Source of the DNA: Syngnathus acus
Lineage: Eukaryota; Chordata; Actinopteri; Syngnathiformes; Syngnathidae
Assembly (NCBI RefSeq): GCF_901709675.1
Contig: NC_051095.1
Location: 17,222,456-17,286,455 of the forward strand
Reading direction: 5' to 3'
DNA length: 64,000 bases
Positions 27,183 to 40,000 of the stretch are shown here, in pieces (the first letter of the stretch is position 1; the number at the start of each line of letters is the position of its first letter). The notes below the pieces were generated by a model. The model had not been told where the DNA came from and did no database searches. It worked only from the letters and a program-made list of their open reading frames with translations. The translations under genes and the position numbers were made by a program.

Positions 27183-28860
27183 TGTCCAAGTGTGCTGGTT
27201 CAAATACAACAATTCAATTAGTGTTTCTAGAGGCCGACCAAACAAGTGTGTGTGGCCACGATAAATGTTGGTGTCTGCTTCGTCTATCTTCTCCAGTCTT
27301 TGTGTGTCACATAGACAGTTTAAAAGCTTTTTATTTACCTTTGGCACCATTCTTCCTGTGTGTATGCAGCGTGCAGGAGAGACCGCAATGTATGTCATGT
27401 TGGCGCAGCTCGACAGCTGGCCCGCAACAAGCTTTTTTTCAACACTGACAAAGCGTGACGCGTCAAACGTGTACCGTCGACCACGTATTAAACGCTCTAT
27501 TGACTCAGTGGAAGCCTCGAGGGAAGACACCATTAATCATACACAAATAAGTGTGGTGGAGGAATAGGTATAATTGCAGTAAAACGATCAAAACAAATTC
27601 GAAGAGCAATTTATTACATGACAACTTCTATGATGCAAGGCTATTTTGGAAAAGGTGTTGAAGTGACTCCAAATTTGGGAGCATATCAGAATGTTTTTTT
27701 GTCTCCTTTAGTGGACGTCTCTCCTTTTTATATTTGCGTGTCATTCATCAGCGCAATCACATTTAATCGAACTCGTATGGCCATCTTCCAAGTGTCAGCT
27801 GGCCCAGTTCACTTGCAGTTTTCTGTTTTCAAAACAGTTTTTTCTTGTCTCTTTTCATCTTGTCTTCCACAAAAGCACACGCAGAGGCACACGAGCAAGA
27901 GGAAGGTGACAGCAAGGCACAAAAAAGTGCATTGAACACATCAAATAATATCTAAAAAGTAAAGGTACACGTGAAGGAGAGAGCATTATGAGGTCAGATT
28001 TACTGTAGTCTTTTGGAGCCACTAGAGTGAATTTAGAGCTGAAAGAGTTTTGAGGAATAATGTTTTTGTGGTAGATGTTAGAAATACTTAACAAGTATAA
28101 CATCGATTTTGTAGCTGTCGCATCAGATCAGCTCCTGAACACATCAAAATTTTGGTTAAATTTGTGCTCCCCAACCTTAACCCTAAATGAACCCAAACTC
28201 CTCAACCCCAACAAAACCCATAACCCCAAGAACCACATTTACCTTATTATAGCCTTTTTTCCATCCATATGCAGAAATTTGAGTTGCAAGCACTAAATGA
28301 TGGCAGAGAACTGCATTAGCATTCCCAGATGAATTGCACTTTGGGATTTCCCCAACTCACATAACTTGGGCATAAAGTTCACTAACTTAATTTTAACACA
28401 CAATTCAAATTAAATAGAAAGTCTAACAAAATTGGCATCAACGTTATGCTAGTTATCACTCTTTTCGCAACAGGGGTCACTTTTCTCGGAATTCAACCTG
28501 CCAATGAGTAACTGGTAGAAATGACATAATTGTTGTCTTGTCAAGAAGTGAGGCTGGTGTCTCGCAATGTGATGCAAGATAAAGTGACCAAATACAGTAG
28601 GCAGGTGTGTGAAGTAGGTTAAAAGTTGAAGGTATTGTTGCTGCTTCTCAGCATCAGATAAGGCTTCTCTTGTCATGGCTTGAGAGTCCTTCGTCTTTCA
28701 GTTTCACACATAACGCCATTCAAGTGTCAGATGAAGCAATTCCCCCCTAATTGCCTTTGAAAACATGTTCAAAGAGCAACGAGGAGTAACGACAGGTTCT
28801 CTTCGTGTTTAGTGCACTGGAGGTCTCAGACTGTGACATGAAACGTTTTGCTTCCCCAAC
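27183..28860. other. Non-coding stretch, no gene recognised
   Basis: Nothing beyond short open frames of unremarkable composition was seen. Confidence 0.5.
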
Positions 28861-29100
28861 ACCCAGCGAACAATGGATGGACGCGTAAATCAACTTGATC
28901 CCAGCCCCCCGAGCCCGGGAGCGGCAGGCACCCCTCCCTCTAAAATGCACCCCCTAAACCTCGGTGAGAAGCTCCAGCCCAACCCTGCGCCCTCCAGCGA
29001 AGAAAGCGTAGGCGGGATGTTCCAGCTCGTGGCAGCTGGAGGGAGAGGCCAGGTGGGGCAGGTACGGTGGCTCGGGTGAGGTCACCAAACTGACAGCTCG
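28861..29100. other. GC-rich island, possibly coding on one strand
   Basis: A 240-base GC- and CpG-richer island stands out from AT-rich flanks. On the plus strand it reads open from an ATG at 28873 (MDGRVNQLDPSPPSPGAAGT...) to about 29079. A possible acceptor (ccccaacacccag) lies just before it and a possible donor (gggcag|gtacgg) near its end. On the minus strand a different frame is open from about 29092 down to a TAG near 28959 and has mostly C/G third bases. I recognise neither product, and the island could equally be a promoter. Confidence 0.3.
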
Positions 29101-29180
29101 TAGGATTAGTGCGTGTCAAAATAAAGACCGAGACGGATGGAAGGAGGTGGGGAAAAAAAAAAAAAAGCTCAGATGGGGGA

Positions 29181-29357
29181 TATAAATGCGCTAAAAAGAC
29201 AAAGAAGATGTGCTGGATCACGAGCTGTGTAGCGCTGCCAAAGCCCGAGAAAAAGGGGGAGACAGACACACAGAGACAGCATGGAGGAATGCGGTAAATC
29301 CCCGAGCGACCCGACAATCCTCTGGAGAAGGAAAAGAGGAATTTTTATGTGCTGCAG
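29181..29357 (+). promoter_or_regulatory. Possible TATA promoter with first exon of an unrecognised transcript
   Basis: A TATAAAT box at 29181-29187 precedes, at a plausible distance for a start site near 29210, an ATG at 29281. The 25-codon frame MEECGKSPSDPTILWRRKRG... ends at a good donor, tgctgcag|gtgagc (exon end 29357, phase 2). No downstream exon continuing this frame was found, so this is a candidate only. Confidence 0.28.
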
Positions 29358-32300
29358 GTGAGCAGAACAGATAGGGAGAGAAAGGAGAAGAAAGAAAGAA
29401 GGCGCCGGACAGATGGAAAAAGAGGGAGAAACACGGGGGTGGCCGAGGGAATTGAAAGGAAGCGTGAAAAGGTTTTTTGATTGTAGCAGACCATAAGGGG
29501 ACACGTGGGGTGAAAACGGAGGGGGAGAAAAAAAAATGACACCAAATGAGACAAAATGGGAAATTATTCAGTTTGGTGGGATGCTACGGGACATGGGGGA
29601 AGGAAGACACACACATGGAAAAACATTTGCGAGCAGATCTTCAAAAGCGTATCGAAAGAAGCACTCTGCAGCGTTTTGCTGCTTTCTTATTCACCGTTTG
29701 CCTCCGTTCAACCACTTTTATTTGGATGTACATTGAGGGTTGCATCAGACAATTCCGATTAGTTGCTCCCATTTCGAACAGGATGAGATATCCTCCAACA
29801 GGAATTGGGCGACATTAAGGCAATATGAACTCGATGGCAATGCGGCGTAATTGAACTGATCAGAAAATGCCATGAAGTATTTTTGTCATCTCGAACTGGC
29901 ACCTCAGTTAAATTGGAAAGAATTATGAACAGTTCCAAATACCAGTGTGTATTAGCCGAAACCTTCTGGCTTTTGCTAGAGAACAAAAACTGTGAGGGAA
30001 AGCTTGGTAACACATACGAACTGTATTCGGAGTTAACCAGAGGCACTTTAAATGGTGGCAGGTGTTTTTTTGTTTGTTTTTGTTTTCGTGTACGTGAGCG
30101 ATTGTTCAAGGTTTATTTGTTGAGTGGGAGAGTTTTTTTTATGTCAGAGATGTTTTGCCTTTGAGATTTTGGGTGCATGTGAGAGGTAACATTTAGAGTG
30201 TGGGTAAATGTGTGAGGTTGCTGTTTGTGAGGTTTTTATTTCACGTGCATCTGAGCGATAATTGTATTTTGGTTATTATTGTTATTTAATGGGACTGCAT
30301 ACTCATGCATGCTCTACTGTCCTACTTATCAGTGCAAACGTGGTGAGGCAATTAAAAGCCAGTGGGCTTCGCATGAAGGAGCTCGGACGTATAACTAATG
30401 ATTCACACACATGCTCACGCACACACAAAGCTGTCTTTGTAACTGGTGGCAGCAGCTCATTCATTGTTAACTAAATGTAAAAAACATGCAGCGTATGTCT
30501 CCAACGTGTTTTCATGTACATGTGTCATGTCCCAGTCAGCCTGCCCCCCCACATCCCCAACTTTCACTTGTGAGTAATGCGTGATAATGTGTCAGCGGTG
30601 ACACCATGCATAGAAGTCACTTCCTGCTCAGCTAATGCTGCCTTGACACGTTTCCGTTGTCTTGTGGAAATGTTTCCTGAAACAGACATCTGGGTACCCT
30701 TTGTGTGAGTTCAGAATTTGACATTCATAAATGATGTGCTACCCTGAAAAAGATTTTTGTTGAATTTACTCAATTTTATTTCATCAAGTAGAAATTAAAT
30801 CGTTTGGATTGAAATGCATTTTCAAAGTAGGCTACATGAATCTGGATCCAGATCATTTTATTATTTCAACACACCATTTGTGTATTTGCAGTAGTGGTTT
30901 GGTAAATGTGATTGTCACGCTCATAAACGGATAAACAATATTTATGTGTTCTACGTTCACTGCGTGTCACTGGCATAGATGAACTAAGATAGATATATTT
31001 GTAATTTGCAATTTATAATTTTTGTTCAAATGCACCCTATATTGCAATCACAGCTATGTCATTGTCATATTAAAGGATTCATGGCTAAAAATGACAATAA
31101 ACTTCCTCTATCCAACCAATCAGAGGATGAAAAAATGCTGATACAAGTTATCTGATCGTGTAAGAAATTTGAATTCTGATTGATTACACAAACGGTCGCA
31201 TTGGCAGCAGTCCTGACTCTGAAGGTCCTGGTCAGATTAGATTAAGAAGGGCTGAAAACTGATTGGACAAAAAAAAAAAAAAAAGCATCCAAAAGCATGT
31301 ACTAGAAGCGGTACTGCCCAAAGAAACACCATTAAATATATTTTTTTACGCCAAGTAAAATCAGGACCCTCCTTCTTAGCGTGTCTCACTCTGACTGATA
31401 TGTGTAATGCTCTATGATTTTCCCACGGGACACTTTCAAAGTAACAAGTGGAGGTGTTACTGTGCGATGGAAAAGCAGCACTGGAGTCCACGCACGCACA
31501 TTTCATTTCAATCGTGTGTGTCGGGGATGGCGTGCAGTTGTTTTGCAGGTGTGAACCTTGGAGGTGATAGCTGGGATATCCTCATTGATCCCTTCATATC
31601 CAGCCTGGGGCAAAGGGGAAGGAGCCAGCGAGCACATGGGAAAAATGCTCAGGTAAGAGCAATAAAAGCAACAAAGAGCCAAAGGAGGAGGGGAAGCAAG
31701 GCAGGTGAGAAAGAAGTCTGAACAAAATTTGTGTGAGATGACAGTGGGATTATGAGGAGTGTGTTTGTACCTGCACTGATGTCAATCCCTGCTGTCACTG
31801 GTCAGGGAGATGTTTACCAGGAAGAGGAGCTTCGTGAGATTGTGTGGAGGGAGGAGCAATGATGTGGTGGGAGATGAAAGAGGAAAAGAAAGAGGAAAGA
31901 ATTTTCACCTCAGTCGACAAATAAAAAAGTGTTGCCTTTCTCTGCCTTTTTTTGGGCAGGGGCGGGGTGGGAGAACCTGAAGATTTGTATTTTTCTTTCC
32001 ACACAACAGCTGAACTCCCCATCACCTGAAAACGAATGTACAATTGGTTCCCCAATGACCAATAACAGCCCATTGTATACAAAAGCTAGTATTTATTCTT
32101 TCTTTCGAGTTTTCGATACAGTATTTTCCACACAGGATAAAAATAAATAAACATAATTTTTTTAATAAATACAATAATGTACTGTTAAAATGTCTTAGGC
32201 CACCACTAGTGTTATAATATGCAGCAGTGATTTTGACATACAACACAATAGTGGGAAATGCAACTTAGAGTCAACCCAATTAAGTTTATAGTCATTTGCA

Positions 32301-33520
32301 TTTGCATTGCTTTTTTTAAATGAATTTTCTTATTCATGCTTATTTCATGAAAGAAAAGTCCTCATTGTCCATTACATTATTAGCAATGGCGTACACTTTA
32401 CTTTTTTTTCAGTCATTTCTGATTGCAACCTAATAATAAGACTGAAAAATAATTGTTCTGATTATGATAGCATTAGTAAATCTAGCGATGGCCCAAGACT
32501 TTTATCTCAACCTTTAACCACATCTTAAAGGCCCATTGTAAAATTCATAAATTCTTTGGAGAGGGGAAAACGTGAAGACACTTTTTAAAAAGCCATAAAT
32601 AATCCCTTTCACATGTGAGTTGCAAACATACACATAAGAGAGTGTTTCCATGCCAGCTCCTGAGGGCAAAGTCTATGGATGTCCGTTTTGGATCAAGCCA
32701 TGCCTTCTGCCTTCTGTCTCCAAAACCCAACTTCTGTCCTTTTTATTTCCAGTAGATGAGAGTGCATCCTGCTCCTCTTGTAAACTGTCCTCTATGCAAG
32801 CACTGAGGAGGTCCAAAGCAACACACATGCACAACACTCTCTTGTGCAGATGCAGTCAGAGAGGATTTATGGCTGAGAAGAGGTTATCAAGAACCGCATC
32901 AAAGATACCTGCGGTAAAGATTTATGGTGGAGCATCGAGTTTCTCCTGCTCACATATTCGGTATAACCTCCATCAGGCTGCATCATGTTTTAGTGTTTCA
33001 GTTTTCTGGATCACTTGTGTTTGCTAAGCCCTAAATGTTACAGCCAATAAAAACTTCTCATTTGATAAGTGTAAAATGATCCAAGAAATAACTTGGTGGT
33101 ATGTTTTTCACTGTGTTCGGTCCTTGGTAGAACCTGTTTTCTGAATATTTTTGTTGCATTTTGCACAAACACAGTGGAATTTGTAGGAAGCCGACATATT
33201 TGGAACATTAAGGAACATGGTAGTACAGTTTCGATAAAGGTGGCAGTTTCCGATATTTTGTCTGCGAAAATACCATTCTATGATGGATTGTGCTTGACCT
33301 TAGAGGTTTTGCTATGTGTGTGTGCATGTGTGCAACCACCACTGTCTGACTGAAGTGTAAAGCGCTCTTGTACAGTTACTGTAACTGACCAGCTGACTTG
33401 TGCTTACTCAGCATTACATTCTCCTCTGGCTATTCTTTCCAGCGCTTGTCCACTGACTCATCTCATTTTGCTCTCCTCTCGTGCCCCTTCGTCTGCGACT
33501 TGTTCACCCCTCCGGCGGTT

Positions 33521-33544
33521 TCCTCCTCCTCCTCCTCCTCCTCT
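33521..33544. repeat. (TCC)n microsatellite
   Basis: About eight uninterrupted TCC copies. Confidence 0.9.
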
Positions 33545-33674
33545 TCCGCCAAACTCCTTTTGTCTACTCTCCATTCATAACATTTCTGATGAATGTTTGC
33601 TGATTCACACCAGTTGTGTCACTGAATCTGTTTTTGCTCAATGGCTGCACTGTCACTCAGCTGACTCTTAAGTG

Positions 33675-33732
33675 TATGTGTGTGTGTGTGCGTACATGCG
33701 TGAGTCCGTGTGTGCGTGTGTGTGTGTGTGTG
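33675..33732. repeat. Interrupted (TG)n microsatellite
   Basis: TG-rich with CG and CA interruptions, immediately before a dispersed repeat. Confidence 0.85.
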
Positions 33733-33910
33733 GCACACCCTGGACTTTTTGCCAGTCAATTGCAAGGCACAGGGACAAGACAGCCATTCATACCTAAATA
33801 GGAGTCTTCAATAAACATATTGGAATGTGAGAAGAGGCAAAGGCAGACCGGAGCCGCTCAATCTCAGAACCGAGGCGAATGTGCTAACAACTTGAGCATT
33901 GCGCAGCCCA
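33733..33910 (+). repeat. Fish dispersed repeat, diverged copy
   Basis: The text 'caccctggactttttgccag', 'tcaattgcaaggcacaggga', 'ccattcatacctaaatagga' and 'gagtcttcaataaacatatt' ending in 'gaggcgaatgtgctaac' follows, in the same order, a repeat very common in teleosts. That repeat reads ctggact-ggtcgccagccaat, gcagggcaca, then gagtcttcaat and a tRNA-like tail. It lies just 3' of clcf1. Confidence 0.7.
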
Positions 33911-34080
33911 CATTAATAAGAACAATAAAACAAAATTAACAAAATAAAATAAAGAATCTAGTCATTGATTGCTAATTTCACCGATAGTCGAAAATGGGGT
34001 CAATGCCCAGCCCCTAGTGCAAATACTGTCAAGGTTAACACTGCACATTGTGTGAGTTGGATGTGTCTTGCTGCATCTTC

Positions 34081-37000
34081 TCAGCCTCTCAGTCTCCTCT
34101 TAAGGCGGTTAAAGTCCTTCGCTGAACGCCACAACCAGCTCTGCAGCTCGCGCAGTATCCAAAAGCCTTCCACCTTCCTGGCAAAGTCGCTCATGGACGG
34201 CCGCACAGAGAGGAGCACAGCCGACGATGACGAGGAGGCAGAGAGGAGCGAGGGGCCTCCGTGTAAAGACAGCGTTGAGGGCGTGGGGACGAGCCCGTGC
34301 TCCTCGCCTGGCCCCAGCTGGTAGAGAAGGGAGAAGGTGGATGGAGGGGGATGCAGCGTGGGAGGGAGGAGGGAGCGAGGACGGCGTTGATGATGCGATG
34401 AGGAGAAGTCCACGATGAAGGTCTTCTCTCCATCCACAATGGCGCCGTCCTCCTTCCTGAGCGTGTCCGTGTGAAGGAAGTCCAGGTTGTAGCTGTATCC
34501 CTCGCCGGCCGGCTTGACGACGGCGGAACCGGACTCCCTCGCTGCCTCCTCGCCAACGCTCAACAAGCTCCTCCCCCATCTTCTTGTGTCTACCGCTGGA
34601 TGCTCTTCTTCCCAGTCCCACTTCCAGACGGTCGGTTCTTCCCTCCTCCCTCTCCTCTTCTCTCCTCTTGCCTTCTGCCTCGATTCATCGCTCCTTCCTC
34701 CGTCGGCCGCCTCCTGCCGCCTCCTCGCTTTCCCCCGCTTCACATCCACACTGAGGCCGCCCTCTCTCTCCCCTCGGCCCCGTCTCCCTGTCCTCATCCT
34801 GGTTCTGGACCTGTATGAGCTGCTGCTGATCAGAGGTGCCGGGCGGTCTCCCCCTGTCCTCCTCTGAAGCTCACCAAACTTCTTTTCGGGAAGGGCATAG
34901 CCCAGAGTGTTCATCAGCGCCGATATGGAGCCCAACAGGCCGTCCAGGCCTGTGCAGAAGTGCAGCAGGGAAGTCTTGAGGGAGGGGCAGAGGGTGGAGC
35001 GGGCCAGCTCCCTCACAGCCGCCAACAGGACTGAGTAGGCCCTCTGGTTCTGAGCCAGACGGGCTTGGTTCTCCAGGCCTTGCCACAACTCCAGGCGGGT
35101 GGCGGCGCTGGGCAAGGAAAGAGCCGTGCTATTGGGCCTCGGCGGCGAAAAGTCTTTATCATTGAACGGGGGGCCGAGGTATGTCAACTATGGGGCGACA
35201 CACAAACAAGTTGAATTTTAAGAATTTCCGACCTTGTCAAGCACATTAAGTAGAACCAAACAGATGTGCAGGCATGTTCTGATGAAGACCCACGGGAGGG
35301 TCGCCAAAAACAAAATGCTTCCATTGTCTGAGAAACACATATGTGCAGTAAATGTTTGAAATAACACTAACCCAACCTTGACATATCTGCCTAAACTATT
35401 AGAAATAATATAAACTGACACAGAAATGGCACAATGGTATTCTAGGTCAATAAATCTCTTTTCAACTCAAATAATTCCCACGAGTAATTCTCCAGAAGTA
35501 ACATTGCTCTGCAGTACTCATGTGGTAAAAAGATTAAAGATGAAATGTGATTATCTGTGTTGCAGTTCTTCCTATGCGTGTTCCCAAAATAGACCCTGAC
35601 CAAATCAACTTAAAAGGAGCTACATTTCCAGCTCAATCCAGAATTTCTTATGGATCCATGGGGTAAATTACAACTTCATTTGATCATATTTGACTGTGTG
35701 TGTACATGTTGACTGAGACTTTTCTTCTTAAATAGAACTGTGTATCCTGGATTACATCAAAATAAAACCTCATTTGATGTTAGGCTTCTACATGCCTATA
35801 CTATATTACAAACTTTGTTGAAATTACAGTTGAAAGAGAGGCACTATGCTATTTCAACATCGACCATTAGCATAGAAATTGAGGAGGGGGATTTTTCATT
35901 TGAGCATTTATGAAGGAATACTGACACACACTGAAAATGACCAATGTAGAAATAACAGTTACAAAATGGGAATCTGACTTGTGTTGAGCTATTTAAATTA
36001 TTATGCTTTTGTAATTTTACCTCCATAATGCTAAAAATGGGTAAATTAAAAGAATAGATTTACAAAGAGGGTTGAATCATTTTGAGTGCTTCTGTACCTC
36101 TGTCAATCAAAAACTGGAAGCAGGCAGCACACAACAAACAAACACGATGAAATAAAAAATAAATAAACAAAACTCACGTAGACATCTTTGATTTCCTTGA
36201 GCTGATATTCCAGAAATTTGGTGAGCTCGTACGTGCTCTCTATTGAACTTCTCTCACTGGCCAGGCTGTGGGAAGAACTCACGGTGGCGACTGTGGCAGC
36301 AGCCAATAAGAACACAAGGTGGATTTGATGAACTGCAAAGGTGACACACACAAATATTAGTCAAAGTGTTCCAGCTGTAATACTTTTAATCGCTTTAAGA
36401 GGTTTTCATAATCACAACATAGCCCGAGAAATGACACCCGGCGATGAGTTCCAAACTTAAGTTGCTGCTCCGTCATAGTTTTTTTTTTTTCTCTTACAAT
36501 ATTCCAGTGTACTTCTTTGTCTCTATGGCGATGGCCTTGTCTGTTTACACACTGCCAGCACACTCATCTAACACTGCCAATAAAGCTTTTTCCGTTTCCA
36601 CTCTTATTTTGGGCTCTCTGGCGATCAGAGGTTTACACTGGCTTCAAATAAAACCTCACTTAATAGCGAGGGATGGTCAGATGAGTGACTTCCTTGTTCT
36701 CATACAAACGCACGCGCACTTGTATGTTTAAAAAAAAGGGTTTCAACCAAATGTTTTTGTATTAGTCATATTTTTTAGGTCATTTGTAGTCTGCAGCACA
36801 TTTGTGGAGGTTAACATATGTTACAGTTAAGATATGCGAGGGCATGTTGGAAAGGAGAGCCACTGTTTTTTTTTTTATGGGACCACAATCAAAAACTGAG
36901 AACCCTCGCAACGAGCTGCTGCAGGCCACTACTTACTGCCAGACGCTCACACTGAACTCACCTGTCCAGTCACTGATGTCACTGACTAGGCCACGCTCTT

Positions 37001-40000
37001 AAAGGCATATATCCAATACACAAATACGATACTATCTACAGTAATTATGACACCCATTGATTTTATTATGTTTTGGAGCCTTTTTATATACTACAGTGCT
37101 ATTTTTCTTTTTGGGTGGGGCACGATGGATGAAAGGCATTTAATAATTAATTTTAATGGGAAAACTATCTTTGATTACATCAGTAAAGGATGAGTAAATT
37201 GAGTTATGAGGTTGGTCTCAAGAACAAATTAAACTTGTCAGTCAAGGTACCGCTGTGTAATGTAATTCGTGTGTGTGTGTGTGTTCAGTGCTTTCAACTC
37301 GAGTTTCAAACAGAGAAGATTGGAGCTGAAAGGTGGTTTTCAGCAAGAAGGGACTGCATGTTCGACGGCCTCTCATTTTCTGGTTTCACTCACGCACACG
37401 CACACACGAACATATTCTCTTTTGCAAACTGCCTGTCTCACACCGCATGACATCCAGACAGCAGGCGGTGATTCATGTGTGTAATTATGGTCGAAACATG
37501 CCGCTGTTGAACAGGTGTGAATTATGGATTGCACAACAATTTTAGCGACTCTGCCAGTTTTTGTATGACTGACACACCTCGGGCCTCTCGTTTGCGTCAC
37601 CCTACTCGTCCTTTTTTGTTTCGCCCAGTTACGGTTCCTTGCTTATGTCGTCAGTAGACAATTTTATCTGATTAGCCACCTATAGTCCCCATTTTGGCCC
37701 TTTTTTTTACCCTCCAAGCCTTCATGCCCCTGTCATGGAACAAGTCAACAATGAACAATTAGAGAGTAACTTGAAGTGACCTGAAAAATACTAAGGTGGG
37801 CATTCCGTCCCAGGGATGGAAAAATCCGTTCGTCCGTTCTGACCGAATTCCCATTTTGCGGGTGAAGGACGAAGAAAGTTCAAAAAAAGGACGGACTGAG
37901 CGTAGACGGAAGTGGGTGGATCAGTGACGACTAAATTCTCGGACCGTTTTGGCACAATAACATGGAAGTCTGTCAAAGATAGGGGTTTCTGTTCCCGCTT
38001 TGTCTTGCGTGTGTAATCCATACATTCAGACCGAATGTGAATGCTAAAAAGACAAAAAAGTTTGTTTCTTTGTGCATTAGTTGGGAAAAGAAGACTCAAG
38101 TAAAGTAAAGTGAGTATTCTAAAATCCTATTTATGAAAGATTGTATTGACAAAAATACAATTATGCCAGTTACGATTCTATCAACAAAAATGTTCTCTTG
38201 TGCCCGACAACAAAAACCATACAGTTTTTTTAAGAAACTCACATGAAAATTATACAACAGCCAAGTTCAGGCTTTTTTATTGCAGTTTTCTATTCTATTC
38301 TATTCTATTCTATTCTATTCTATTCTATTCTATTCTATTCTAATGTTCAGATTTCATTGACAGAAGGGTATTCATTTAACAATATTCACCGTGTCACTTA
38401 ATTATACAGTATGGGGAGCCCATTTTCATGTCAAACAGTTTCCACCACATAATTGTTTTGTCATTAATTTGATCTATGATATATTTATGGTTAGCTGACA
38501 AAGTAATTGTGGGGAACAATCTGGCAAGAATATATGAATGAAAGTTAATGTCTAATTTTTTGGAGTGATGTTTCAAACATCCAATCCAATATATACAAGA
38601 GACACTAACATATAGTGTGTCTAACTTCATTTGTGAGTGAGCAAAATTGATATCTAAATAATTGGCTCAAAAAATTCTTTTTTTTTAAACTTTTACTCTT
38701 TTGAGACATCTTACTGATGAGAATCATATTCAATGCAACATTCAACAAATAGTCCCCCGTATGTGATTCTGTACAAAACTATATACATACAGTATATACA
38801 ATTTTATATAAACCATATTTCATATATATTTTAATTCTGGTCATGAGCAGCAGCTCTGGTCTGCTTTAAACAAACTGAGTAATGGATGTCTTGTAATTTG
38901 TCTGACGAACAACTGCACGTGGGAACATTTCTAATTAGGGCTGATGACTTGTAACACGACTCGTCGAACCTCCGGTCGCCCACATCAAAGCGTTTCCATG
39001 AAGTATTTTTTAAGTATTTTGAAAAACTCTTCCGTAGTCCTGGGCCGCTCCCACACACATGCACACGCACACATGCACAAATGCATGCTTGCACACACAC
39101 ACGCGCACACGCACACACACACACAAACACACACACACCTTAAAATAAGACACTGAGAACAAACCCCATCAGCCGAAAGAACCCGTTCATCCCAAAGAAG
39201 CCTATTACCTGCCAGGACCAATAAGCATCTTTGTGCCACATGTGAACATTAGAAGACAATCAGGTCATGCAGCGCTTCCTCCTGTGGAACATCTAATGGC
39301 ATCCCATCACGGGGGAACAAAATTGAACAAAAATTATTTTCACAGTGGAAAAACTGTTCCCACACAGAGAAAAGTACACAAAATGCCAAAAACGTTCCAT
39401 GATGGTCATGGTGAATTGACATTCTGATATATTTTTATTTTAGGAGGCATCCTCCTCCATTGTGCCTAAACGGTTTTTGTAGGAGCAGCGTGACTAGCAT
39501 ATCGTAAAACCCACCTCCATGTTGTTGTTATGTAATGTTATAATGAGTTACTTCATTAGAGCTGGCACTAGGCCAGACTTCAAGGTGAGTGCCGCAGGCT
39601 TGAAGCTGCATGCATGTACCTGGTGCGGAGTAGAAGCACCTTCTTTTCAGCGTGTGGTTGGAACCTGAACATTCTCTGTGGGGCAACTGCATTACAGCAA
39701 CACAAGCGCGTCCCCGCATTGTCCGAACATTACCTGCCTATCGTGGTGGTCTTTCATCATATAAAAAAAAAAAAAGTAGTCAACACTACGTTCGTCTCAA
39801 GTGATAAGCCTAATAGTGAGATTTCATCCCTAGAAAGTAAATTCAATTCATTTTTTAAGCCACTGCAACATTGGACTTGCACATTCTGAACCTTAAGAAT
39901 GTGCTTAAATATCGCAAAATTGAAAATTATCATGAATGATAAAGTTTCATAAAAATTGTACGTAAATAAATGTTTTATTTTGTAAAACAAGTACTTCTGC

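Noticed and set aside
28160-28240. Telomere-like 'aaccttaaccctaaatgaac' text
   Set aside because: There is only one imperfect CCCTAA unit; it is not an interstitial telomeric array.
29281-34080. rtn4rl2 (Nogo receptor-like), a neighbour of SLC43A1 in human
   Set aside because: No leucine-rich-repeat coding exon exists in the window, so the first-exon candidate at 29281 cannot be assigned to it.
34227-34867. Several long open frames on the plus strand and in the other minus frames over the clcf1 last exon
   Set aside because: They are shadows of the GC-rich, in-frame clcf1 insertion. The exon with CLCF1 helices on both sides is in a single other frame.
36958-37010. Minus-strand segment ending ggacag|gtgagt as clcf1 exon 1
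   Set aside because: In the frame required by exon 2 it has an upstream stop and no ATG. The 44854-44869 exon fits phase and signal peptide better.
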